Positions 43,280-51,243 of a stretch of DNA of 64,000 bases are shown piece after piece (positions within the stretch are counted from its first letter, which is position 1; every line of letters begins with the position of its first letter). This DNA comes from Cryobacterium psychrotolerans (GTDB taxonomy: Bacteria; Actinomycetota; Actinomycetes; Actinomycetales; Microbacteriaceae): positions 249,971 to 313,970 of the forward strand of contig NZ_FNFU01000002.1 of assembly GCF_900101115.1 (NCBI RefSeq), read 5' to 3'. The notes under the pieces are model-generated. The model was not told the origin of the DNA. It worked only from the letters and a program-made list of their open reading frames with translations, and searched no databases. Position numbers and translations under genes: made by a program.

Positions 43280-44653
43280 ATGACTGAGATCCTCAACGCG
43301 CCCGCTGCCCCCGTCGTTCCCGTCTATTCCGTGACACAGGAACGCAAAATCGTGACCAGTATCCCCGGTCCGAAGTCAGAGGAGTTGCACAAGCGACGCC
43401 TGGCGAGCGTATCCGGTGGAGTCAGCTCCATGCTCCCGGTCTACGTCGCCAGGGCCAACGGCGCCATCGTCGTCGACGTCGACGGCAACCAGTTCATCGA
43501 CCTCGGCGCCGGCATCGGCGTCACCACGATCGGCCACACGGAGTCCAGTGTCGTCGACGCCGTTGTCGGCCAAACGGCCGAGTTCATCCACACGCTGTTC
43601 ACGATCACGCCCTACGAGGAATACGTCCGCGTCTGCGAGCTGCTGGCCGAACACACCCCCGGCACCTTCGCCAAGAAGAGCGTGCTGATCAACTCCGGCG
43701 CCGAAGCAGTGGAGAACGGCGTGAAGATCGCCCGCAAGCACACCGGCCGCCGCGCTGTCGCCGTGCTCGACCACGCCTACCACGGTCGCACCGTGCTCAC
43801 GATGGCCATGAACTACAAGGCGATGCCGTACGCGACCGGGTTCGGCCCGCTGGCCGGCGACGTCTACCACGCACCCAGTTCGTACCCGTATCACGACGGA
43901 CTGAGCGGTGCGGATGCCGCCAAGCGCACCATCACGTACCTCGAGAAGGCCGTCGGGGCCACTGACCTCGCCTGCCTCGTCGTCGAGCCCATCCAGGGCG
44001 AGGGCGGCTTCATGGTTCCGGCCGACGGCTTCCTCCCCGCCCTGCAGGAATGGTGCACGGCCAACGGCGTCGTCATGATCGCCGACGAGATCCAGAGCGG
44101 CATGGCCCGCACCGGCGCCTACTACGCGGCCGAGCACTTCGGCTGGGTCCCCGACCTGGTCCTCACCGCGAAGGGCATCGCCGGCGGAATGCCGCTGGCC
44201 GCCGTCACCGGTCGCGCCGAAATCATGGATGCCTCCCAGCCCGGCGGCCTCGGCGGAACCTTCGGCGGCAACCCGGTCGCCTGCGCCGCAGCGATCGCGG
44301 TCTTCGACGCAATCGAGAAGAACAACCTCCTCGCCGAAGGAAAGCGGATCGAAGCGACCCTCACCGCAGGCCTCGAGGTGCTCAAGGCGAAGTACGACAT
44401 CATCGGCGAGATCCGCGGCCGCGGCGCCATGATCGCCATCGAGCTCGTGCAGCCGGGCACCGGCGACACGACGAAGGAGCCCAACGCGCCCGCCGTGTCG
44501 AAGATCTCCGCCTACGCGGCCCAGCACGGCGTGCTGCTGCTGACCGCCGGCACCTACGGAAACGTGCTGCGCTTCCTGCCGAGCCTGGCCGTCACCGACG
44601 CGCTGCTCGCCGATGCCCTCTCGGTCATCGACGACGCCATCGCGGCGCTCTAA
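43280..44653 (+). CDS. gabT: 4-aminobutyrate transaminase
   Basis: 457 residues, class III PLP aminotransferase. INSGAEAVENGVKIARKHTG, DHAYHGRTVLTMAMN, EPIQGEGGFMVP, IADEIQSGMARTG and the PLP Lys in LTAKGIAGGMPLAAVTGR, then GTFGGNPVACAAA. The pattern matches GabT, which converts GABA and 2-oxoglutarate to succinate semialdehyde and glutamate. No succinate-semialdehyde dehydrogenase is adjacent. The asparaginase gene follows after 2 nt. Confidence 0.92.
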   Translation: MTEILNAPAAPVVPVYSVTQERKIVTSIPGPKSEELHKRRLASVSGGVSSMLPVYVARANGAIVVDVDGNQFIDLGAGIGVTTIGHTESSVVDAVVGQTAEFIHTLFTITPYEEYVRVCELLAEHTPGTFAKKSVLINSGAEAVENGVKIARKHTGRRAVAVLDHAYHGRTVLTMAMNYKAMPYATGFGPLAGDVYHAPSSYPYHDGLSGADAAKRTITYLEKAVGATDLACLVVEPIQGEGGFMVPADGFLPALQEWCTANGVVMIADEIQSGMARTGAYYAAEHFGWVPDLVLTAKGIAGGMPLAAVTGRAEIMDASQPGGLGGTFGGNPVACAAAIAVFDAIEKNNLLAEGKRIEATLTAGLEVLKAKYDIIGEIRGRGAMIAIELVQPGTGDTTKEPNAPAVSKISAYAAQHGVLLLTAGTYGNVLRFLPSLAVTDALLADALSVIDDAIAAL

Positions 44654-44655
44654 GG

Positions 44656-45663
44656 GTGGCAGCCGCAAGCGTCACGGAGACCTTCGCCGTCGGCAACGCG
44701 GTCGAACTGGCCGTCGTCGAGCGGAGCGGTTTCGTCGAGTCGAGGCATGCCGGCTCCGCCGTCGTGCTCCGGGCCGACGGCACGCTCATCCGTGCCCTGG
44801 GCGACGTGACGACCCCGATTTTCCCCCGGTCCTCGATGAAGCCGTTCCAGGCGATCGCCGTGATGGCCAGCGGCGTTACCCTCCGTGGCGAGGATGCGGC
44901 AGTCGCGACCGCCAGCCACAGCGGCACGGAGAAGCACGCCACCCTCGCGCGCGGGCTCCTCAGCCGTGCGGGCGTGCCCGAGTCCGCCCTCGGCTGCCCG
45001 GCGGCCTGGCCGGATGACACGGCGTCCCGCGACGCCCTGGTGCGGCTCGGCGCCGGCAAGGCCCCGATCTACATGAACTGCTCCGGCAAGCATGCGGCCA
45101 TGCTGGCGGCGTGCGCCCAGAACGACTGGCCGCTGGCCGGCTACCTCGACCCGGAACATCCGCTGCAGAAGCGGATCCTCGACGTGGTCGAGCGGTTCAC
45201 CGGAGAACGCCCGGCGGCGTCCGGCATCGACGGCTGCGGGGCACCCGTGCACGCGCTCTCCCTCACCGCGCTCGCCCGCGGAATCGCCCGGATCGCCACC
45301 TCCAAGTCGAGTTCGCCGTTCGCCATCTACCGGGAGGCGGGCTTCCTGGCCGAGGCCGTTCGCTCGAACGGCTGGGTGATCGCCGGACCCGGGATGCCGG
45401 ACACCGTCGTGATCGACCGCCTCGGCCTCTTCATCAAGACCGGGGCCGAGGGAATCATGGTCGCCTCGGCGGACGACGGCACCACGGTTGCCTTGAAGGT
45501 CCTCGACGGCAGCCTGCGCGCGGCGACCATCGTCGCGCTCAGCCTGCTCGCCGATGCCGGGGCCATCGCACGCTCCGACGTCGACGCGCTGGCACCCGAC
45601 CTGCACCTCGCCGTGTCCGGCGGCGGACGCCAGGTCGGCGAAATCCGAGCCAGCTACATCTAA
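44656..45663 (+). CDS. Type II-like asparaginase (R. etli AnsA family)
   Basis: 335 residues from GTG 44656 (VAAASVTETFAVG). Family PF06089 motifs: FPRSSMKPFQAIAVM, ASHSGTEKHATLARGLL, LGCPAAWPDD, YMNCSGKHAAMLAAC and GIDGCGAPVHALSLTALA. It hydrolyses asparagine to aspartate and ammonia using a different fold from E. coli asparaginases. Two bases after gabT, hence the same mRNA. Followed 10 nt later by a palindromic repeat. Confidence 0.88.
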   Translation: MAAASVTETFAVGNAVELAVVERSGFVESRHAGSAVVLRADGTLIRALGDVTTPIFPRSSMKPFQAIAVMASGVTLRGEDAAVATASHSGTEKHATLARGLLSRAGVPESALGCPAAWPDDTASRDALVRLGAGKAPIYMNCSGKHAAMLAACAQNDWPLAGYLDPEHPLQKRILDVVERFTGERPAASGIDGCGAPVHALSLTALARGIARIATSKSSSPFAIYREAGFLAEAVRSNGWVIAGPGMPDTVVIDRLGLFIKTGAEGIMVASADDGTTVALKVLDGSLRAATIVALSLLADAGAIARSDVDALAPDLHLAVSGGGRQVGEIRASYI

Positions 45664-45673
45664 CCCTCAAACC

Positions 45674-45740
45674 CCCCGCGAAACCGCAGTTGTGCGCGTT
45701 AAAACGCCCGCATAACGCGCACAACTGCGGTTTCGCGGGG
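45674..45740. repeat. Palindromic intergenic repeat, copy 5 of 5
   Basis: The most perfect copy: 28-bp arms (45674-45701 and 45713-45740), 11-nt loop AAACGCCCGCA. It lies 10 nt after the asparaginase stop and 4 nt before the permease stop, between convergent genes. Confidence 0.88.
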
Positions 45741-45744
45741 AGGG

Positions 45745-46551
45745 CTAGCCGAGTTTGGCGAGACGTTTGGCGCGGGCCGCGGCCGAGACCTGCGTCGTGA
45801 CGACCACCACGAGCGCGATCAGGAACACGGCCGAGGCGATCACGTTCGCTTCCGCCGGGATGCCGCGGGAAGCGGAGATGTAGATGTACTTCGGGAACGT
45901 CGTCACCGAACCGGAGTTGAAGTTCGTGATGATGAAGTCGTCGAAGCTGAGCGCGAAGGACAGCAGCGCGGCGGCCAGGATCCCCGGCAGGAGCAGGGGG
46001 AAGGTGATCCGCATGAACACCTGGCTCGGCGAACCGTAGAGGTCCCGTCCGGCCTCCTCGAGGGCGGGGTCGAGGCTGGCGACCCTCGCCTTGACGGTCA
46101 CCACCACGAAACTGATGCAGAACATCGTGTGCGCGAGGATGATCGTGGTCATGTCCTTGGGCACGCCGACCGACAGGAACTGGGCGGCCAGGCCCGCGCC
46201 GAGCACGACCTCGGGCGTTGCCATCGGGAGGAAGAGCAGCAGGCTGGTCGCCGAGCGGAACTTGAACTTGTACCGCACGATGGCGATGGCGATCATGGTG
46301 CCCATGACCGTCGCCGCGACGGTTGCGACGGCACCGATGATGAGGCTGTTGCCGAACGCCTCGCAGACCGCGCCGCCCTGCACCTTGCAGACGTTGAGCC
46401 ACTTGTCGAGGGTGAAGCCGCGCCAGGTGATGTTGGACTTCAGGGAATCATTGAAGGAGAAGATGAAGGTATAGATGATCGGAATCATCAGGAAGGTGAG
46501 GGCCAGGACCGCGTAGACGGGAAGCAGCCACTTGCCGAGCGAGAACTTCAC
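45745..46551 (-). CDS. potC: Spermidine/putrescine ABC permease, PotC type
   Basis: 268 residues, six membrane helices, and the EAA loop EEAGRDLYGSPSQVFMRITFP that contacts the ATPase. LSFDDFIITNFNSG is typical of PotC. The GTG start (VKFSLGKWLLPVY) overlaps the potB stop (GTGA, 46548-46551); the frame open to 47259 is a shadow of potB. Order on the minus strand: potD-potA-potB-potC. Confidence 0.9.
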   Translation of the reverse strand: MKFSLGKWLLPVYAVLALTFLMIPIIYTFIFSFNDSLKSNITWRGFTLDKWLNVCKVQGGAVCEAFGNSLIIGAVATVAATVMGTMIAIAIVRYKFKFRSATSLLLFLPMATPEVVLGAGLAAQFLSVGVPKDMTTIILAHTMFCISFVVVTVKARVASLDPALEEAGRDLYGSPSQVFMRITFPLLLPGILAAALLSFALSFDDFIITNFNSGSVTTFPKYIYISASRGIPAEANVIASAVFLIALVVVVTTQVSAAARAKRLAKLG

Positions 46552-47462
46552 AGCAGCTCCTCCGTTCCGGCGCGCCGGATGTAGATCGTGACGATGACCA
46601 GGATGACGGACATCAGGATGATCGACAGCGCAGCCGCGGCCGGGTAGTTCTCGAGCACGAGGAAATTCGCCTCGATCACGTTTCCGATCATCTGGGTGTC
46701 CGAACCGCCAAGGAACGATCTGCTCGCGTTCACGTAGTCGCCGGCGGCCGGGATGAACGTGAGCAGCGTGCCGGCAACGATTCCGGGCATCGAGAGCGGG
46801 ATGGTCACCTTGCGGAACACCTGCAGCGGGCTGGCGTAGAGGTCGCTGCCGGCCTCGAGGTAGCGCACATCGAGCCGTTCGAGGGTCGTATAGAGCGGCA
46901 GCGTCATGAACGGGATGAAGTTGTAGGTCAACCCGAAGATGACCGCCACGGGTGTCCCGGTGAAGTGCGCATCCGGGGGCATCACCGACAGCGCCTTGAG
47001 CGTTGTGATGACGAACGATTCGTCCGAGAGGAGCTGCTTCCAGGCCAGCGTGCGCAGGAGGAAGCTGATGAAGAACGGCGCGATGACCAGGACGAGCATC
47101 AGGCTTTGCAGCAGGGGCCACGGCCTGGCCTTGACGCCGATGAAATAGGCGAGCGGGTAGCTGAACGCGAGCGCCAGCACGGTTGCGATCAGCGCGTAGC
47201 CGAACGAGCGCAGGATGTGCGGCAAGTAGTCGTTGATGACCGTGACGTAGTTTTCCCACTTGAAGGCTGGATCGTACACGCCGGGTTCGCCCGTCGCGGA
47301 CGGCACCTGCAGGGAGGTCAGGACGAGCGAGACGAGCGGGGTGAGGAAGAACAGGGCGAGGTAGAGGATGCCCGGCAGCAGCAGGAGCAGGGCGATCGGA
47401 CTCCGCCGCCTCTGTAGCTCTTCGCCCGGCCCGGTCGTGGTGGCAAACGCCGCGAAGGCCAT
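46548..47462 (-). CDS. potB: Spermidine/putrescine ABC permease, PotB type
   Basis: 304 residues, six membrane helices with a large first periplasmic loop; FISFLLRTLAWKQLLSDE and the EAA loop LEAGSDLYASPLQVFRKVTIPLS mark PotB. GDYVNASRSFLGG follows. ATG start 3 nt after potA. Confidence 0.9.
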   Translation of the reverse strand: MAFAAFATTTGPGEELQRRRSPIALLLLLPGILYLALFFLTPLVSLVLTSLQVPSATGEPGVYDPAFKWENYVTVINDYLPHILRSFGYALIATVLALAFSYPLAYFIGVKARPWPLLQSLMLVLVIAPFFISFLLRTLAWKQLLSDESFVITTLKALSVMPPDAHFTGTPVAVIFGLTYNFIPFMTLPLYTTLERLDVRYLEAGSDLYASPLQVFRKVTIPLSMPGIVAGTLLTFIPAAGDYVNASRSFLGGSDTQMIGNVIEANFLVLENYPAAAALSIILMSVILVIVTIYIRRAGTEELL

Positions 47463-47465
47463 GCC

Positions 47466-48671
47466 CTAGGCCTCCCCGAGCTCCGCGATCAGGGCGGCGT
47501 GCCGCTGAGCCGCGATGCTCTTCGTGTCGGTGTCCGCGGCGAACCGCGGGTTCTCCGCCGGGTCGTCTGCCAGCCCGAAGCCGTGTTCGATGTCCCAGCT
47601 CACCCAGACCTGTTCGCCCACGTGGGCCACCGGCCCGAAGGCCATGTTCTGGGCGAAGACGACGATGGTGCCGAGGGAGGGGTGCGCGATCAGGTACTGC
47701 GTGCTCACACCGCTGAAGGACACGTCGATCACATGCGCCGGCCCGATCACGTTGCGCGCCGGATCGATGACGGGCGCCTCCCTGTGCAGGCTCAGCTTCT
47801 CCGGGCGGACGCCGATGGTGACGTCGCCGGAGTGGCGGTGCGACCGTCCGACCGGCACGACGATCTTCTGGCCGGCGATGTCGACCGAGATGGCGGTGCT
47901 CGTCGTGCCGACGACCGTGCCCGTGAACAGGTTCGACTGGCCCAGGAAGTTGGCGACGAACGCCGTTTTCGGCAGCTCGTAGAGCTGCTCGGGGGCGCCC
48001 ATCTGCTCAATCCGGCCCTTGTTCATCACCGCGATCGTGTCGGCCATGGTCATGGCCTCCTCCTGGTCGTGGGTCACGTGCAGGAAGGTGAGACCGACCT
48101 CCTCCTGGATGGTCTTCAGTTCCAGCTGCATCTGGCGGCGCAGCTTCAGGTCGAGGGCGCCGAGCGGCTCGTCGAGCAGCAGCAGCGCCGGACGGTTGAC
48201 CAGGGCCCTGGCCAGCGCGACTCGCTGCTGCTGGCCGCCGGAGAGCTGCTGCGGCTTGCGAGCTGCGAGATGGTCGAGCTCGACCAGTCGAAGAGCTTCG
48301 TGCGCCTTGCCGACCGGGTCGGCAAGCTTGCGCCGACGCAGCCCGAACGCCACATTTTCGAGCACCGTCATGTGCGGGAACAGCGCGTAGCTTTGGAACA
48401 CCGTGTTCACCGGACGCTGGTACGGCTTGAGATTCGTGACGTCCTTGCCGCCGATCAGGATGCGACCCGTCGTCGGCTCCTCAAGTCCGGCGACCAGCCG
48501 CAGGGTGGTCGTCTTGCCGCAGCCGGACGGACCGAGCAAGGCGAAGAACGAGCCCGCCGGGATGGTCAGGTCGAGGCTTTCAATCGCGGTGAAGCCGGGA
48601 AAACGTTTGGAAATGCCGACCAACTCGAGGTCGGCACCCCGTTCGGCGAATGCGCCTGTTGCCATACTCAT
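47466..48671 (-). CDS. potA: Spermidine/putrescine ABC ATPase
   Basis: 401 residues. Walker A GPSGCGKT (47-54), Q-loop [10 protein letters not shown], signature LSGGQQQR, Walker [14 protein letters not shown]-loop [10 protein letters not shown], then a C-terminal TOBE domain ([19 protein letters not shown] IGVRPEKLS). Drives polyamine import. Start ATG 48669-48671 overlaps the potD TGA by one base; a TTG one codon earlier is less likely. Confidence 0.92.
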   Translation of the reverse strand: MSMATGAFAERGADLELVGISKRFPGFTAIESLDLTIPAGSFFALLGPSGCGKTTTLRLVAGLEEPTTGRILIGGKDVTNLKPYQRPVNTVFQSYALFPHMTVLENVAFGLRRRKLADPVGKAHEALRLVELDHLAARKPQQLSGGQQQRVALARALVNRPALLLLDEPLGALDLKLRRQMQLELKTIQEEVGLTFLHVTHDQEEAMTMADTIAVMNKGRIEQMGAPEQLYELPKTAFVANFLGQSNLFTGTVVGTTSTAISVDIAGQKIVVPVGRSHRHSGDVTIGVRPEKLSLHREAPVIDPARNVIGPAHVIDVSFSGVSTQYLIAHPSLGTIVVFAQNMAFGPVAHVGEQVWVSWDIEHGFGLADDPAENPRFAADTDTKSIAAQRHAALIAELGEA

Positions 48672-49882
48672 CAACCCAGCAGCACCTTCTGGAACTCAGC
48701 GTTGTACTTGGCCTCTTCGGCCGGGGACAGCCCCCGGAAGACGTGCGCCTGGGACAGCGTTTCCTCGTTCGGGAAGATGAGCTGGTTCTCGGCCAGCTCC
48801 GGGTCGATCGCCATGGCGGCCTCCTGGGCACCCACGACCGGGGTGATGTAGTTCACCCAGGCGGCAACCTCCGCAGCCACTTCGGGCTCGTAGTAGTAGT
48901 TGATCAGCGCCTCGGCGTTGGCCTTGCGCGGCGACCCGATCGGCACGAGGAAGTTGTCGTTCCACAGGGTTCCGCCCGCCGTCGGGATGGCGAACTCCCA
49001 GTGGTCGCCGGCCTCCGCGTTGATGACGGTGATGTCACCGGACCAGACGATGGCCGCCAGGGTGTCCTCGCTCTTGAGGTCCTCCAGGTAGGCGTTGCCC
49101 TTGATGTTGCGGATCTGGCCGTCACCGACCTGCTTCGCGAAGATGTCGTTCGCGGCGTTGAACTCGTCGTCGCCCCAGTCCCCCGCGATGTCGACGCCGT
49201 TCTGCAGCATGATCAGGCCGAGGGTGTCGCGCATCTCGGAGAGCACACCGACGCGTCCCTTCAGGGACGGGTCCCAGAGGTCGTCAACCGACTTGAGTCC
49301 ACCCGGGAGCTTGTCCTTGTTCCAGGCGATACCCGCGAAACCACCCTGCCAGGGGAGCGACTGGTTTCGTCCCTTGTCGAAGTCCACGTTGAGCAGGTTC
49401 GGCGTGAGGTTTTTCAGGTTCGGGATGTTCGCGTGGTCGAGCTTCTGCGTGTAGCCGAGGCGGATCCACCGGGCGACCATCCAGTCGGTCAGGCAGACGG
49501 TATCCGCGCCGATGTCCTGGCCGAGGGCGAGCTGGTCCTTGACCTTGCCGTAGTAGGTGTTGTTGTCGTCGACGGCCACGTCGTAGTTGACCTTGATTCC
49601 GGTCTCCTTGGTGAACGCCTCAATGGTGGGGTATTTGCCGGCGTCATCCTCGTCGATGTACGCGGCCCAGTTAGCCCAGTTCACTTTCTTGTCGCTGGCC
49701 GACGTGTCCTTGGCCGGGGTCGGCTTGGTGCTGCCGCCTCCGGTCGAGCAAGCGGCGAGGGCGAGGGACGCCGCGCCCGCACCGGCACCGGCAAGAACGG
49801 TGCGACGACCGACCTGCGCCCGCTGCGCCTGACGGATCAGCTCCTGGATCATCGGATCAGCTGGCATAGTCCTGGGCTTCAT
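48671..49882 (-). CDS. potD: Spermidine/putrescine-binding lipoprotein, Tat signal
   Basis: 403 residues from ATG 49880-49882 with AAGGAGA upstream; the 30-codon extension is unlikely. Twin-Arg motif GRRTVLAGAGAGAASLALAAC with Cys45 suggests Tat export and lipid anchoring. Binding domain: WANWAAYIDED, GIKVNYDVAVDDNNTYYGKV, DTVCLTDWMVARWIRLGY, SLPWQGGFAGIAWNKDKL; PotD-like acidic and aromatic residues for polyamine. First gene of the pot operon. Confidence 0.9.
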   Translation of the reverse strand: MKPRTMPADPMIQELIRQAQRAQVGRRTVLAGAGAGAASLALAACSTGGGSTKPTPAKDTSASDKKVNWANWAAYIDEDDAGKYPTIEAFTKETGIKVNYDVAVDDNNTYYGKVKDQLALGQDIGADTVCLTDWMVARWIRLGYTQKLDHANIPNLKNLTPNLLNVDFDKGRNQSLPWQGGFAGIAWNKDKLPGGLKSVDDLWDPSLKGRVGVLSEMRDTLGLIMLQNGVDIAGDWGDDEFNAANDIFAKQVGDGQIRNIKGNAYLEDLKSEDTLAAIVWSGDITVINAEAGDHWEFAIPTAGGTLWNDNFLVPIGSPRKANAEALINYYYEPEVAAEVAAWVNYITPVVGAQEAAMAIDPELAENQLIFPNEETLSQAHVFRGLSPAEEAKYNAEFQKVLLG

Positions 49883-50070
49883 GGTCGGTCTCCTTGCGTA
49901 TTCGGCGGGCAAACTCTCACGCCTCGCGACACTGCGAGTGGATTGATAATCGCACAATCGAGCCGCCCACACACCCCAGAGTGACCAAATCGTTAATTTT
50001 CTTGGCCTTTCATCACGAAATCAGCACTTAGGCCTGACATTTGCATCTGAAAACGGCAGTCGAGCGGCGG

Positions 50071-50076
50071 TAGGCT
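50071..50076 (+). promoter_or_regulatory. -10-like box TAGGCT, ald
   Basis: TAGGCT with CTGAAA 18 nt upstream as a possible -35. It gives a ~37-nt leader with AAGGAG (50110-50115) 4 nt before the ATG; unlike most genes here it has a leader. Confidence 0.45.
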
Positions 50077-50119
50077 GGCGTCACGGACAGAGCTGTCCCC
50101 CGCTGAGCTAAGGAGCACC

Positions 50120-51235
50120 ATGAAGGTCGCCATTCCGAAGGAGATCAAGAACAACGAATTCAGGGTCGCGATCACCCCGGCCGGCGTGTACGACCTCGTG
50201 TCCAACGGGCATGAGGTGCTCGTTGAAACCGGCGCCGGACTCGGGTCGTCGATCACCGACGAGAGCTACGCGGCGGCCGGCGCTACGATCATGCCGACGG
50301 CCGAATCCACCTGGGCCGCCGCCGAGATGCTCCTCAAGGTCAAGGAGCCCGTCGAGAGCGAGTACGTCCACTTCCGCGCCGGGCTGGTGCTGTTCACCTA
50401 CCTGCACCTTGCCGCGGAGCCGGAACTCACTCGCGCACTGCTTCAGGGCGGCGTCACGGCGATCGCCTACGAAACGGTGCAGCTGCCCTCCCGGGCGCTT
50501 CCGCTCCTCGCCCCGATGAGCGAGGTAGCCGGGCGGCTCGCCCCGATCGTCGGCGCCAACGCCATGCTCAAGCCCAACGGCGGCCCCGGCCTGCTCGTCC
50601 CCGGCGTGCCCGGGACGCACCCGGCGAAGATCACCGTGCTCGGCGGTGGCGTCGCCGGCACGGCCGCCATGCAGGTCGCCCTCGGTCTGGGCGCCGAGGT
50701 CACCGTGCTCGACACGAACCTGTTCCGGCTTCGCGAGCTCGACGCCCTGCATTACGGGCGGGTGAAGACGATCGCCTCGAACGGCTTCGAGATCGACAAG
50801 GCCGTGCTCGACTCCGACATGGTCATCGGATCCGTGCTCATCCCCGGAGCCAGGGCCCCGAAGCTCGTCAGCAACGACCTCGTCTCGCGGATGCGGCCGG
50901 GGAGCGTCCTCGTCGACATCGCCGTCGACCAGGGCGGATGCTTCGCCGACTCGCACTCCACAACGCACGCCGATCCCACCTTCACGGTGCACGGGTCGTT
51001 GTTCTACTGCGTCGCGAACATGCCCGGCGCAGTCCCGAACACCTCGACCTACGCCCTGACGAACGCGACCCTGCCGTATGTCCGCGCCGTCGCCAACCGA
51101 GGTTGGAAGGATGCCCTCCGGGCCGACCCGGCACTGGCCCTCGGCCTGAACACCTTCGACGGCGTGCTCACGAACGGCCCGGTCGCGACCGCGCACGGCC
51201 TCGAGTACCGGCCCCTGGCCGACGTCCTGGCCTGA
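50120..51235 (+). CDS. ald: Alanine dehydrogenase
   Basis: 371 residues. MKVAIPKEIKNNEFRVAITPAGV, LLKVKEPVESEY (Lys), FTYLHLAAEPELT (His), MSEVAGRLAP, the NAD loop ITVLGGGVAGTAAMQVALG, and VDIAVDQGGCFADS are alanine-dehydrogenase motifs. It interconverts alanine and pyruvate plus ammonia. Divergent from the polyamine transporter; with gabT and asparaginase it forms a nitrogen-metabolism neighbourhood. Confidence 0.95.
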   Translation: MKVAIPKEIKNNEFRVAITPAGVYDLVSNGHEVLVETGAGLGSSITDESYAAAGATIMPTAESTWAAAEMLLKVKEPVESEYVHFRAGLVLFTYLHLAAEPELTRALLQGGVTAIAYETVQLPSRALPLLAPMSEVAGRLAPIVGANAMLKPNGGPGLLVPGVPGTHPAKITVLGGGVAGTAAMQVALGLGAEVTVLDTNLFRLRELDALHYGRVKTIASNGFEIDKAVLDSDMVIGSVLIPGARAPKLVSNDLVSRMRPGSVLVDIAVDQGGCFADSHSTTHADPTFTVHGSLFYCVANMPGAVPNTSTYALTNATLPYVRAVANRGWKDALRADPALALGLNTFDGVLTNGPVATAHGLEYRPLADVLA

Positions 51236-51243
51236 GGACCGCT

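Noticed and set aside
2937-45740. Possible CRISPR array or tRNA-like elements from the recurring palindromes
   Set aside because: Copies are isolated, tens of kilobases apart, with no regular spacers, no cas genes and no cloverleaf.
49883-50119. Riboswitch or attenuator between potD and ald
   Set aside because: Only a weak CTCGC/GCGAG hairpin and a candidate ald promoter were found; no known riboswitch core was recognised.
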